From NCBI GenBank assembly GCA_963709775.1, contig CAVPXS010000002.1, positions 15,746 to 79,745 on the forward strand: 64,000 bases of DNA, read 5' to 3'. The translations under genes and the position numbers were made by a program. The notes below the pieces were generated by a model. It did not search any database. It was given only the letters and a program-made list of their open reading frames with translations, and was not told the origin of the DNA. This document shows positions 17,357 to 25,507 of the stretch, in pieces (position 1 is the stretch's first letter; every line of letters starts with the position of its first letter). The stretch is from Salinimicrobium sp963709775. GTDB taxonomy: Bacteria; Bacteroidota; Bacteroidia; Flavobacteriales; Flavobacteriaceae.

Positions 17357-17845
17357 ATGGAAGAAATACCAGATTTTTGGCGGACAGAGGTTTTTCACCC
17401 TCTGTCTGTTCATTTTCCCATCGCCCTGCTGGTGGTGGCTTTTCTATTTAAAGTTGTTGCTCTTAAATACTCCCGGGAGGTTTGGGAGCGGGGAGGAACA
17501 GTATTACTTATTGCCGGAGTTGTGACGGTCTGGATCGCTATTTTTACCGGAGATCTGGCCGATGGTGTGGTTTCCAGAAAGATCTGCGACCCCACCGTAT
17601 TAAAAGACCACGAGAATCTAGCCTGGACTACGGCCTGGCTTTTTTCTGCAGGACTGGGGGTTGACCTTTTAAGGCAGCTAAAATATCCCATTTTTAGAAA
17701 CCTGCTTTTTAGATTGCTTATGATCCTGTTGCTGGCTATTGGCACGGGAACCCTGGCTTACACCGGCCATCTCGGCGCCACTCTTGTTTATCAACAGGCT
17801 GCAGGAGTTTATACACCTTCGGGAAACTGTGCCGAATTCGAGTAG
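17357..17845 (+). CDS. DUF2231-family membrane protein
   Basis: 162 residues with four membrane segments. The opening HPLSVHFPIALLVVAFLFKV is the DUF2231 signature (a histidine pair in HPLxVHFP that may bind heme or metal). GHLGATLVYQQAAGV closes the protein, with another conserved His-Gly. The function of the family is not established. It starts two bases after the preceding lipoprotein stop and ends 130 bp before the persulfide dioxygenase fusion, whose own promoter lies between. Confidence 0.85.
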   Translation: MEEIPDFWRTEVFHPLSVHFPIALLVVAFLFKVVALKYSREVWERGGTVLLIAGVVTVWIAIFTGDLADGVVSRKICDPTVLKDHENLAWTTAWLFSAGLGVDLLRQLKYPIFRNLLFRLLMILLLAIGTGTLAYTGHLGATLVYQQAAGVYTPSGNCAEFE

Positions 17846-17876
17846 TAAGTCATTACAGCTGAATGCTTAAACTCTC

Positions 17877-17921
17877 TGTAACCCGTGTTACGGACTAACC
17901 TGCCTAAAAAGGCTATTTTTG
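17877..17921 (+). promoter_or_regulatory. Crp-type operator and promoter of the persulfide dioxygenase fusion
   Basis: TGTAACCCGTGTTACG (17877-17892) matches TGTnACnnnnGTnACA in all but the last base. Its centre (17884.5) is 29.5 bp upstream of the perfect -7 box TATTTTTG (17914-17921). No -33 TTTG is present at normal spacing, consistent with dependence on an activator. The transcript would carry a leader of about 50 bases. Confidence 0.78.
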
Positions 17922-17976
17922 CTCTTCAATTTTTAGATCGGGTTACTCCCGGCATTTTAATTTTAAACTAATTGAT

Positions 17977-19314
17977 ATGACAATAAAACAATTTAAAGAT
18001 AGTCCTCTGGCTCATTATTCTTACGCAGTGGTAAGTGAGGGAAAGATGGCACTTATAGACCCAAGCCGAAATCCACTACAGTACTATCAATACGCCGAGG
18101 AACAGGATGCAAAGATCGTTGCAGTGTTTGAAACTCACCCTCATGCCGATTTCGTGAGCAGTCATTGCCAGGTGAGAGAGCAAACCGGCGCAAACATTTA
18201 CGTTAGTAAATTGCTGGGGGCAGATTACGAACATCAGGCTTTTGATGAAGGTGATACTGTTAAAGTGGGAAATGTAAAGTTCAAAGCTCTTAATACTCCC
18301 GGTCATTCACCAGACAGTATTACTATTGTTGCCCGGGATGAACATAGAACAGCTCTCTTTACAGGAGACACATTATTTATTGGAGATGTAGGTAGACCCG
18401 ATCTTAGAGAAAAAGCTGGTAATATGACAGCTAAAAGAGTGGAGCTGGCAAAAGCGATGTATGATACCATGCAGAACAAGTACAATGATTTACCCGATGA
18501 TGCCATAGTATATCCGGCACATGGTGCAGGATCTCTTTGTGGAAAGAATATGAGTACAGATTCTTCAAGTACATTAGGCTATGAAAAGAAGTATAACTGG
18601 GCCTTTCAGGAGCAGACAGAAGAGAAATTTGTTGAAACTATTCTCAAGGATCAGCCATTCATTCCCCATTACTTTGGGTTTAATGTGGATGTCAACAAAA
18701 CAGGAGCAGATAATGTTCAGCAAACCAAGGCAGCTGTAAAGCTTAAGTTGTTGACAGATAAAGTAGAGTCAGGAATAACCGTTATAGATGTTCGTGACGG
18801 AGACAGGTACAAGGAAAATCACCTGCCAAACAGTATCAATATAATGGCCCGGAATGAAGACGACAAGTATGAAACCTGGTTAGGGGCTATTGTAAAGCCA
18901 GAGGAACCATTTTATCTGGTTGTAGAAAGTGTGAAGCAAATAAGTGACATCCTGGAAAGGACCGCTAAAATTGGTTATGAAAAACAGTTGAGGGGAATTT
19001 TAACCCTTCCAAAAGAAGCATTTCAGACTTCAGAAGAGTTCAATCTGCACGATTTTAAAGAGCACAAAGACAATTATACTATTGTAGATATAAGGAATCA
19101 AAGTGAAGTTGCCGAGGGTAAAATATTTGATTCTGCTCTAACCATTCCTCTAAATGAATTGAGAGAAAGAGCTAATGAAGTTCCTGCAAATAAACCTATA
19201 GTGGTGCATTGTGCAGGCGGATACAGATCTACTGCAGGAGCCAGTATTCTGGAGAACTATTTTCATAAAACAGATGTTTTTGATCTAAGTGAGGATATAA
19301 AGAAGTTCAATTAA
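17977..19314 (+). CDS. Persulfide dioxygenase (ETHE1-like MBL fold) fused to two rhodanese domains
   Basis: 445 residues. Residues 1-230 are a metallo-beta-lactamase fold of the ETHE1 type, with the iron/zinc motif ETHPHADFVSSH, TPGHSPDS, FTGDTLFIGDVGRPDL and YPAHGAGSLCG. Residues about 255-345 form a rhodanese domain without a catalytic cysteine (YLVVESVKQ in its place). Residues about 355-445 form a second one with the active loop VVHCAGGYRSTAG (Cys412). The enzyme oxidises glutathione- or bacillithiol-type persulfide to sulfite, and the rhodanese part can exchange sulfite and thiosulfate. With TauE and YeeE/YedE nearby, it is the core of a sulfide detoxification set. It is followed 8 bases later by DUF3703. 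Confidence 0.92.
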   Translation: MTIKQFKDSPLAHYSYAVVSEGKMALIDPSRNPLQYYQYAEEQDAKIVAVFETHPHADFVSSHCQVREQTGANIYVSKLLGADYEHQAFDEGDTVKVGNVKFKALNTPGHSPDSITIVARDEHRTALFTGDTLFIGDVGRPDLREKAGNMTAKRVELAKAMYDTMQNKYNDLPDDAIVYPAHGAGSLCGKNMSTDSSSTLGYEKKYNWAFQEQTEEKFVETILKDQPFIPHYFGFNVDVNKTGADNVQQTKAAVKLKLLTDKVESGITVIDVRDGDRYKENHLPNSINIMARNEDDKYETWLGAIVKPEEPFYLVVESVKQISDILERTAKIGYEKQLRGILTLPKEAFQTSEEFNLHDFKEHKDNYTIVDIRNQSEVAEGKIFDSALTIPLNELRERANEVPANKPIVVHCAGGYRSTAGASILENYFHKTDVFDLSEDIKKFN

Positions 19315-19322
19315 TCCATACG

Positions 19323-19688
19323 ATGAAATTCAATTTCAGGATCCCAAAGCGGCTTAAATACTACTACCTAAGAGAATTGGTTTTATACAAAGCTGCACTT
19401 AACCAGGGAAATCTTGTTCATGCGTGGCATCACCTTGAACGGGCACATGTTATTGGTCAATCCTACCCATGGGAGCACACCTATGCACACTGGCTTATGC
19501 TGAAGTTTGGCTTAGCAATAAAAGATGCAAAAGAGATCCTGGGGCAAATCCCCCGATTGCTTGTAGGTGGGGTTAAGTCTTTTGTGGGCAAAATTCCTTT
19601 AGGAAATACAGGTGGAGCAAATGTTCCTCCCCTTAAATCTATGCCTTTGCCTGAAGATATCCAGGCGCTTTTTAAACTGAAATTGTAA
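19323..19688 (+). CDS. DUF3703-family protein
   Basis: 121 residues, soluble and basic. The pattern AWHHLERAHVIGQSYPWEHTYAHWLML, with several histidines, is the DUF3703 signature. The function is unknown, but the family often accompanies MBL-rhodanese and heavy-metal or sulfur genes. It starts 8 bases after the persulfide dioxygenase stop and is followed by a strong terminator, so the two make a two-gene operon under the operator at 17877. Confidence 0.82.
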   Translation: MKFNFRIPKRLKYYYLRELVLYKAALNQGNLVHAWHHLERAHVIGQSYPWEHTYAHWLMLKFGLAIKDAKEILGQIPRLLVGGVKSFVGKIPLGNTGGANVPPLKSMPLPEDIQALFKLKL

Positions 19689-19710
19689 GAATAAATCCTA
19701 AAAAAATTAT

Positions 19711-19737
19711 AAAAAGCCACCTCAAGGTGGCTTTTTT
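19711..19737 (+). terminator. Rho-independent terminator of the persulfide dioxygenase operon
   Basis: The stem AAAAAGCCACC/GGTGGCTTTTT with the tetraloop TCAA is followed by a run of T. It begins 22 bases behind the DUF3703 stop. Confidence 0.9.
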
Positions 19738-19765
19738 GTTGGTCGTTATTGAAAATTTCTGAAAA

Positions 19766-19793
19766 TTGGCAGATAATTATTTTATTATATTTA
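19766..19793 (+). promoter_or_regulatory. Probable promoter of the acyl-CoA carboxylase genes
   Basis: TTG (19766-19768) is 17 bases upstream of TATATTTA (19786-19793), one base off the Bacteroidota -7 consensus TAnnTTTG. The implied start of transcription is about 20 bases before the BCCP ATG. Confidence 0.5.
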
Positions 19794-19818
19794 CCAAAAG
19801 CGCATAAAAACCGCATTT

Positions 19819-20304
19819 ATGGAAGAAAAATATAAAGTAACGGTAAACGGGAACATGGAGTTCGAATTTACTAAAGAGCAAGTCGAAGCACTCGATCTGC
19901 AAAAATCGGTTGGAGGTGCAGCACATGTTTTAAAAAACAACCGTTCCTTTAAAACCGAACTTCAAAATTCACACTTTTTGGGGAGGTCATATACCGTAAG
20001 GGTGAATTCTGAACCTTACGAAGTGAAAATATCAAATGAACTCGACCTTTTAATTGAGGAGATGGGACTAAGCCTGGCGGCTGCACAGGTGATAAATGAT
20101 ATCAAAGCACCCATGCCGGGGCTTATTCTTGACGTACAGGTAAAAGAAGGAGATGAAGTGAAGGAAGGGGATTACCTTCTGGTACTTGAAGCTATGAAAA
20201 TGGAAAATACATTAACTGCACCCAGGGACGGGGTAGTAAAATCTGTAAAGGTTCAAAAAGGGGAAACTGTTGATAAGAGCCAGCTACTTATAGAAATGGA
20301 ATAA
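19819..20304 (+). CDS. Biotin carboxyl carrier subunit of an acyl-CoA carboxylase
   Basis: 161 residues. The C-terminal 75 residues are a biotinyl domain with the biotin site LEAMKMEN (Lys127) and the paired MPGLILDV...GDEVKEGD pattern. The N-terminal 85 residues are a linker domain usual for the Bacteroidota acyl-CoA carboxylase carrier. It carries carboxybiotin between the biotin carboxylase at 20417 and the carboxyltransferase at 21877. Gene order and the long carboxyltransferase favour propionyl-CoA (or acetyl/propionyl-CoA) carboxylase. Heptad and REP-like repeats interrupt the space to the next gene. Confidence 0.9.
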   Translation: MEEKYKVTVNGNMEFEFTKEQVEALDLQKSVGGAAHVLKNNRSFKTELQNSHFLGRSYTVRVNSEPYEVKISNELDLLIEEMGLSLAAAQVINDIKAPMPGLILDVQVKEGDEVKEGDYLLVLEAMKMENTLTAPRDGVVKSVKVQKGETVDKSQLLIEME

Positions 20305-20400
20305 ACTTAGGTTCAAGGTTTAAAGTTCAAAGTTCGAAGTTTGTCATTCCGACCGGAGGGAGGAATCTCTTTGGGTCCTTCAGCAGCTGATCAAATAAAG
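20305..20400. repeat. Heptad repeats plus a REP-like element remnant
   Basis: Behind the stop codon come AGGTTCA-AGGTTTA-AAGTTCA-AAGTTCG units (about 20309-20338). Then follows the sequence TCATTCCGACCGGAGGGAGGAATCTC (from about 20345), a half of the common REP-like palindromic element of Bacteroidota genomes. The complementary half is missing, so this looks like a fragment. Confidence 0.6.
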
Positions 20401-20416
20401 AAAACAGAGTAATAGC

Positions 20417-21859
20417 ATGAAAAAAATCTTAATAGCAAACCGGGGGGAGATCGCTTTACGAGTGATGAAAACGGCCCGAAAAATGGGGATACGCACAGTT
20501 GCTGTCTTTTCTACTGCAGATCGTAATGCGCCTCACGTAAAATTTGCCGATGAAGCCGTCTGCATAGGGGAAGCTCCATCAAATCAATCCTATCTTCTTG
20601 GGGACAAGATCATAAAAGTGGCAAAAGACCTGGAGGTCGATGGGATCCATCCGGGCTACGGCTTCTTAAGTGAGAATGCCGATTTTGCCGAAAAAGTAGA
20701 ACAGAATGGCATCACCTGGATTGGCCCCGGTTCAAAAGCCATAAGGATCATGGGGAGCAAGCTCGCGGCCAAAGATGCAGTTAAAGACTATGGTATTCCT
20801 ATGGTTCCGGGGATTGATGAAGCTATCACAGATCCTGAAAAAGCTAAAAAGATCGCTGCCGAAATTGGATTTCCCATCCTCATAAAGGCTTCGGCCGGCG
20901 GTGGTGGAAAAGGCATGCGGGTAGTCGAAAAAGAAAAGGATCTGGAAGACCAGATGAAGCGGGCAATAAGTGAAGCGGAATCGGCTTTTGGTGACGGGTC
21001 CGTATTTATTGAAAAATACATTGGAAGTCCGCGGCATATCGAGATCCAGGTACTCGCCGATACTCACCAACATATCCTGCATCTTTTTGAGCGGGAGTGC
21101 AGCATACAGCGGCGCCATCAAAAGGTGGTGGAGGAAGCTCCCTCGGCAGTTCTTGACGCGAATTTGCGCCGGGAAATGGGGGAAGCTGCAATAAAAGTTG
21201 CCAAAGCCTGTGATTATGTGGGTGCGGGAACTGTAGAATTCCTTTTGGATGAAAATAAGAATTTCTATTTCCTGGAGATGAATACACGGCTGCAGGTAGA
21301 ACACCCGGTAACCGAGTTGATCACCGGGATTGACCTTGTAGAGCAGCAAATTAAAATAGCAAGGGGAGAAACTCTTGCTTTTTCTCAGGAGGACCTCAAG
21401 ATTACCGGCCATGCTGTGGAGTTACGGGTTTATGCCGAAGATCCACTGGAGGATTTTATGCCCAGTGTTGGCCTTCTCGAAAAGTACAGCGGTCCTTCAG
21501 GAGAAGGGGTGAGGCTTGACGATGGTTTTGAGGAAGGTATGGAGGTGCCTATTTACTACGATCCTATGCTGGCAAAACTCATCACTTATGGAAAGACCCG
21601 GGAGGAAGCCATTCAAAGGATGTTGAAGGCAATTAGCGAATATGAAGTGAAAGGTGTTAGCACTACCTTACCCTTCGGAAAGTTTGTTTTTGAACATGAA
21701 GCTTTCCGAAGTGGGAATTTTGACACCCATTTCGTGAAGAAATATTATTCGGCCGAAAAGCTGGAATCCCAAACCACAGAAGAAGCAGAAATAGCGGCCC
21801 TGGTCGCAATAAAGCAGTACCTGGAAGACAGGCAGCAGTTGAGATTACCCAATAAATAA
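20417..21859 (+). CDS. accC: Acyl-CoA carboxylase, biotin carboxylase subunit
   Basis: 480 residues with the full ATP-grasp layout: the N-terminal domain (KKILIANRGEIALRVMKTARKMG), the glycine-rich ATP loop KASAGGGGKGMRVV, the metal and substrate residues around FLEMNTRLQVEHPVTE, and the biotin carboxylase C-terminal domain. It carboxylates the biotin of the carrier protein at 19819 using bicarbonate and ATP. It lies 17 bp before the carboxyltransferase. The tail is slightly longer than in E. coli AccC (449 residues), as usual for propionyl-CoA-type complexes. Confidence 0.93.
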   Translation: MKKILIANRGEIALRVMKTARKMGIRTVAVFSTADRNAPHVKFADEAVCIGEAPSNQSYLLGDKIIKVAKDLEVDGIHPGYGFLSENADFAEKVEQNGITWIGPGSKAIRIMGSKLAAKDAVKDYGIPMVPGIDEAITDPEKAKKIAAEIGFPILIKASAGGGGKGMRVVEKEKDLEDQMKRAISEAESAFGDGSVFIEKYIGSPRHIEIQVLADTHQHILHLFERECSIQRRHQKVVEEAPSAVLDANLRREMGEAAIKVAKACDYVGAGTVEFLLDENKNFYFLEMNTRLQVEHPVTELITGIDLVEQQIKIARGETLAFSQEDLKITGHAVELRVYAEDPLEDFMPSVGLLEKYSGPSGEGVRLDDGFEEGMEVPIYYDPMLAKLITYGKTREEAIQRMLKAISEYEVKGVSTTLPFGKFVFEHEAFRSGNFDTHFVKKYYSAEKLESQTTEEAEIAALVAIKQYLEDRQQLRLPNK

Positions 21860-21876
21860 TTCCGGAAGCAGAAATC

Positions 21877-23418
21877 ATGAGCCAAAATACCGAAAAGCTA
21901 AATGAAAAAGTCGCCGAAGCCCTTAAAGGCGGCGGTGAAAAAAGAATAGCCAAACAACACCAGCAAAAGAAACTCACCGCCCGTGAAAGGGTAGATTACC
22001 TGCTGGATGAAGGTTCTTTTGAAGAAATTGGGATCCTGGTAACCCATCGCACGACCGACTTTGGGATGGAAGATCAGCAGTATTATGGCGACGGAGTTGT
22101 CACCGGGTACGGGACCATAAATGGTAGACTTGTATATGTATTTGCACAGGATTTTACTGTTTTTGGAGGTTCTCTATCAGAAACTCATGCCGAGAAGATC
22201 TGTAAGGTAATGGATCACGCGATGAAAGTAGGCGCTCCAATCATTGGGTTAAACGATTCGGGAGGAGCAAGAATTCAGGAAGGAGTGCGTTCCCTTGGAG
22301 GTTATGCCGACATTTTTTATAGAAATGTGCAGGCATCGGGAGTTATTCCGCAGATATCTGCAATTATGGGACCATGTGCCGGTGGCGCGGTATATTCCCC
22401 GGCCATGACAGATTTTACCCTCATGGTTCAGGATACCAGCTACATGTTTGTGACCGGCCCCAACGTGGTGAAAACGGTAACCAATGAAGAAGTTACTTCC
22501 GAAGAACTGGGTGGGGCAAGTACCCATTCCACAAAAAGTGGGGTCACGCACCTTACATCAGCAAATGATATTGGCTGCCTGGAAGACATAAAAAAACTGC
22601 TGAGCTATCTGCCGCAGAACAACAAAGATGTTACTGAAAAGCTGCCTTATGAACTGGGCGATGAAGTGCGGGAAGAACTGGAAAACATAGTCCCCGATAG
22701 TTCCAATAAACCTTATGACATGCATGAGGTAATCGCAGGAATTATTGATAAAGATACCTTTTTTGAAATCCATAAAAATTACGCAGATAACATAATAGTC
22801 GGCTTCGCCAGGATGGGAGGCAGGAGCATAGGAATAGTGGCCAATCAGCCTATGAGCCTCGCGGGAGTGCTTGATGTTGAATCTTCAAGGAAAGCTGCCC
22901 GGTTCACCCGTTTCTGTGATTGTTTCAATATACCGTTACTTGTGCTGGTGGACGTACCGGGCTTCCTGCCGGGAACCGACCAGGAATGGAACGGGATCAT
23001 CCTGCATGGCGCGAAATTATTGTACGCCCTTAGTGAAGCGACCGTTCCAAGAGTTACGGTCATTACCCGAAAAGCCTATGGTGGTGCTTATGATGTGATG
23101 AATTCCAAACACATTGGTGCCGATCTTAACTACGCATGGCCTTCAGCCGAAATCGCCGTAATGGGAGCTAAGGGTGCAAGCGAGATCATCTTCAGAAAAG
23201 AGATCAAAGCTGCCGATGATCCTGAGCTGAAACTTTCAGAAAAGGAGAAAGAATATGCCGAAAAATTCGCCAATCCTTTTAAAGCTGCACAACGCGGATT
23301 TATTGATGAAGTTATCAAACCCAAAGATACCCGCAGGAAACTTCTCAAAGCATTCAGCATGCTTGAGAATAAGGAAGTGTTGAGGATTGACCGGAAGCAT
23401 GGAAATATTCCACTCTAA
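21877..23418 (+). CDS. Acyl-CoA (propionyl-CoA type) carboxylase beta subunit
   Basis: 513 residues, a fused crotonase-type carboxyltransferase. The N-half carries ERVDYLLDEGSFEEIG, DFTVFGGSLSETHAEK and GLNDSGGARIQEGV. The C-half carries VDVPGFLPGTDQEWNGII, TRKAYGGAYDVMNSKHIGAD and MGAKGASEIIF. It transfers CO2 from carboxybiotin to an acyl-CoA, most likely propionyl-CoA, giving methylmalonyl-CoA. The stop codon TAA is the first part of a heptad repeat block. No methylmalonyl-CoA epimerase or mutase is in the window. Confidence 0.92.
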   Translation: MSQNTEKLNEKVAEALKGGGEKRIAKQHQQKKLTARERVDYLLDEGSFEEIGILVTHRTTDFGMEDQQYYGDGVVTGYGTINGRLVYVFAQDFTVFGGSLSETHAEKICKVMDHAMKVGAPIIGLNDSGGARIQEGVRSLGGYADIFYRNVQASGVIPQISAIMGPCAGGAVYSPAMTDFTLMVQDTSYMFVTGPNVVKTVTNEEVTSEELGGASTHSTKSGVTHLTSANDIGCLEDIKKLLSYLPQNNKDVTEKLPYELGDEVREELENIVPDSSNKPYDMHEVIAGIIDKDTFFEIHKNYADNIIVGFARMGGRSIGIVANQPMSLAGVLDVESSRKAARFTRFCDCFNIPLLVLVDVPGFLPGTDQEWNGIILHGAKLLYALSEATVPRVTVITRKAYGGAYDVMNSKHIGADLNYAWPSAEIAVMGAKGASEIIFRKEIKAADDPELKLSEKEKEYAEKFANPFKAAQRGFIDEVIKPKDTRRKLLKAFSMLENKEVLRIDRKHGNIPL

Positions 23419-23452
23419 GGTTTAAGGTTTAAAGTTCAAAGTTCAAGATCTG
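23416..23452. repeat. 7-bp repeat block starting at the stop codon
   Basis: TAAGGTT-TAAGGTT-TAAAGTT-CAAAGTT-CAAGATC: the period-seven pattern begins with the TAA stop of the carboxylase gene itself. It is the same unit family as at 3431 and 20305. Confidence 0.72.
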
Positions 23453-23502
23453 GTGGAAAATGTCAATAAATACTAAACTTATTGGCTTTTAAAATCTTAT
23501 TA

Positions 23503-23558
23503 ATCTAACGTCTAACGTCTAACGTCTAACAGTCTCACGTCTACATCTCACATCTAAC
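23503..23558. repeat. 7-bp repeat block abutting a start codon (TCTAACG type)
   Basis: TCTAACG occurs three times in exact tandem. TCTAACA, TCTCACG, TCTACA, TCTCACA and TCTAACA follow, with the last unit touching the ATG of the dehydrogenase at 23559. The intended promoter or leader must cope with this block or lie upstream of it. Confidence 0.78.
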
Positions 23559-24452
23559 ATGAAATTCAAAAAGATCGTCTGTGTCGATTATACCAAACTT
23601 GAACCCTGGGCCATTGAAGCGCTACAGGAAATGAGTGAAGAGAAGATCGTAGTATACGATGATGAGCCGGGTTCAAAAGAGGAAACGCTTGAAAGAATTT
23701 CTAATGCAGATGCAGTGCTGGTTTCCTGGAAAACAGAAATTCCTGAAGACATTATTGAGCAGTGCCCTAACCTGAAGTACATTGGTATGGCGTGCAGCTT
23801 ATATGATGATGCTTCGGCTAATGTTGCGGTCAAATTTGCACGTAGCAAAGGGATCACAGTAACGGGAATTAGAGATTACGGGGATCCCGGAGTAGCAGAA
23901 TTCATTGTTTCTGAATTAGTAAGATTGTTCCATGGGCTGGGAGAATATCAATGGAAGGAAATGCCTGTGGAACTAACCGATAAGAAAATAGGTATCATTG
24001 GCCTGGGGGTTACAGGGCAATTACTTGCAAAATGCCTGCTGCCATTTGGAACCGATCTCTATTACTATAGTCGCACCCGCAAGAAAGATCTTGAAAATGA
24101 AATAACTTACCTGCCTCTTGAAGAATTGATGAAGACGGTGGATGTTATTTCTCTTCACCTTCCCAAAAATACTTTTACTTTAAAGGCACCTGAATTTGAC
24201 CTTTTTGGAACAGGTAAAATACTTATCAATACCTCCCTTGGTTTGCCATTTGAAGAAAGTGCTTTTAGTGACTGGATAAAAAAGGAGGGGAATTTTGCCA
24301 TTTTTGACGGGGATGGAAAAAAGCAGCTTTCCAAAGAAACCGAAAAACTTCCACGTGTGATCACAGCCGACAAAAGTGCAGGCTGGGCGGCCGAAACCCA
24401 AAGAAGACTTTCAGAAAAGGTGTTGGAAAACGTAAGGGATTTTCTTCAGTGA
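23559..24452 (+). CDS. D-isomer-specific 2-hydroxyacid dehydrogenase family protein
   Basis: 297 residues. It has an N-terminal substrate domain and a Rossmann NAD domain with GIIGLGVTGQLLAKC. The region where catalytic Arg, Glu and His normally stand is only partly conserved: VISLHLPKNTF is present, but the final His motif appears replaced by ITADKSAGWAAETQ. Activity on a typical 2-hydroxyacid is therefore uncertain. The first 60 residues (VVYDDEPGSKEETLERISNADAVLVSW) are normal for the family. It stands alone between heptad repeats and the YeeE pair, and no pathway can be assigned. Confidence 0.82.
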   Translation: MKFKKIVCVDYTKLEPWAIEALQEMSEEKIVVYDDEPGSKEETLERISNADAVLVSWKTEIPEDIIEQCPNLKYIGMACSLYDDASANVAVKFARSKGITVTGIRDYGDPGVAEFIVSELVRLFHGLGEYQWKEMPVELTDKKIGIIGLGVTGQLLAKCLLPFGTDLYYYSRTRKKDLENEITYLPLEELMKTVDVISLHLPKNTFTLKAPEFDLFGTGKILINTSLGLPFEESAFSDWIKKEGNFAIFDGDGKKQLSKETEKLPRVITADKSAGWAAETQRRLSEKVLENVRDFLQ

Positions 24453-24506
24453 TCCCGGCATAAGGTTTCGCGATGATCTGCCCGGTCATATAAATCCCGG
24501 AAGTTC

Positions 24507-24514
24507 TATATTTG
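24507..24514 (+). promoter_or_regulatory. -7 promoter box of the YeeE/YedE pair, with an upstream inverted repeat
   Basis: TATATTTG is a perfect TAnnTTTG box, 18 bases before the GTG start, implying a leader of about 11 bases. An imperfect palindrome ATGATCTGCCCGGTCAT (24473-24489) is centred 26 bp upstream. It does not fit TGTnACnnnnGTnACA, so a link to the Crp-type regulon is only possible. Confidence 0.55.
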
Positions 24515-24531
24515 CCGCAAATTAAGATGAG

Positions 24532-25089
24532 GTGGAAATTATTCTAGAACCCTGGCCATGGTATGTTGCCGGTCCATTAATAGCTTTGGTAATGTTCCTG
24601 CTCATATTCATGGGCAAAAAATTCGGTATGTCTTCCAACCTGGAAACCATGTGCAGCATGTGTGGGGCAGGAAAACAATCAGATTATTTCAATATTGACT
24701 GGAAATCCAGTAGCTGGAATCTTGTGGTTGTTATCGGGGCTGCAATAGGAGGTTTTGTAGCCGCTCATTTGCTTTCCAACGATACTGCTGTTGCCATAGC
24801 TACAGAAACTGTTGCAGAGCTGGAGAACCTGGGCTTTGAAAGTACAGGAAAAGCATATTTGCCGGAACAGCTTTTTGGGCTGGAGGCGCTTACCAGTCTA
24901 AAATCCCTGTCTATTCTAATTATTGGTGGACTTCTTATTGGTTTTGGGGCGCGTTATGCTGCAGGATGTACATCTGGCCATGCTATCTCGGGACTCAGTA
25001 ACCTTCAGTTACCTTCCCTTATCGCAGTTATTGGTTTTTTCATTGGCGGCCTGGTGATGGTGCATTTATTATTCCCCATAATTTTTTAA
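24532..25089 (+). CDS. YeeE/YedE-family transporter, N-terminal half
   Basis: 185 residues with four to five membrane segments. The start is GTG (EIILEPWPWYVAGP); the nearby ATG at 24527 runs into a stop after six codons. The motif GARYAAGCTSGHAISGLSNLQLPSLI is the conserved cysteine motif of YeeE/YedE thiosulfate-type transporters (TsuA group). A second cysteine pair, ETMCSMCGAG, lies in the first loop. The next gene at 25091 supplies the other half, so the transporter is split into two proteins. The likely cargo is thiosulfate or another sulfane-sulfur compound, fitting the persulfide genes upstream. Confidence 0.87.
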   Translation: MEIILEPWPWYVAGPLIALVMFLLIFMGKKFGMSSNLETMCSMCGAGKQSDYFNIDWKSSSWNLVVVIGAAIGGFVAAHLLSNDTAVAIATETVAELENLGFESTGKAYLPEQLFGLEALTSLKSLSILIIGGLLIGFGARYAAGCTSGHAISGLSNLQLPSLIAVIGFFIGGLVMVHLLFPIIF

Positions 25090-25090
25090 C

Positions 25091-25507
25091 ATGAAAAGAA
25101 CAGCAGGATACTTATTTATAGGAATGTTTTTCGGCATTGTCATGTATAAATCTGAAGCCGCATCCTGGTTTCGCATTTACGAAATGTTCAGTTTTGATGC
25201 GTTCCACATGTATGGCATAATAGGTTCGGCTTTGATACTCGGCGTTATTGGGGTACAGCTTATCAATAGAAAGAACCTGAGATCCTTCAGCGGGGAACCC
25301 ATAAAAATAGCCTCTAAAGAAAGAGGCTTTAAAAAGTACCTTTTTGGAGGTATTATTTTTGGCTTGGGCTGGGCTTTGGCCGGGGCTTGTCCCGGACCAA
25401 TCTACACGCTTATAGGCGCGGGGTATGTTTCATTGTTAGTGGTGCTTGCCGGAGCATTGGGGGGCGCTTTTCTTTATGGATTGCTTCGGAAGCATTTGCC
25501 ACATTAA
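25091..25507 (+). CDS. YeeE/YedE-family transporter, C-terminal half
   Basis: 138 residues, four membrane segments, with the signature GLGWALAGACPGPIYTLIGAG. It starts one base behind the stop of the first half, so the pair is translated from one message. The conserved cysteine in GACPGP mirrors CTSGHA in the partner, and together they line the sulfur path in the TsuA model. The 3' end meets the convergent gene at 25504 with a four-base overlap. Confidence 0.87.
   Translation: MKRTAGYLFIGMFFGIVMYKSEAASWFRIYEMFSFDAFHMYGIIGSALILGVIGVQLINRKNLRSFSGEPIKIASKERGFKKYLFGGIIFGLGWALAGACPGPIYTLIGAGYVSLLVVLAGALGGAFLYGLLRKHLPH

Noticed and set aside
20732..21412. A 226-residue minus-strand frame opposite accC
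   Set aside because: Shadow frame inside a strongly conserved biotin carboxylase gene.
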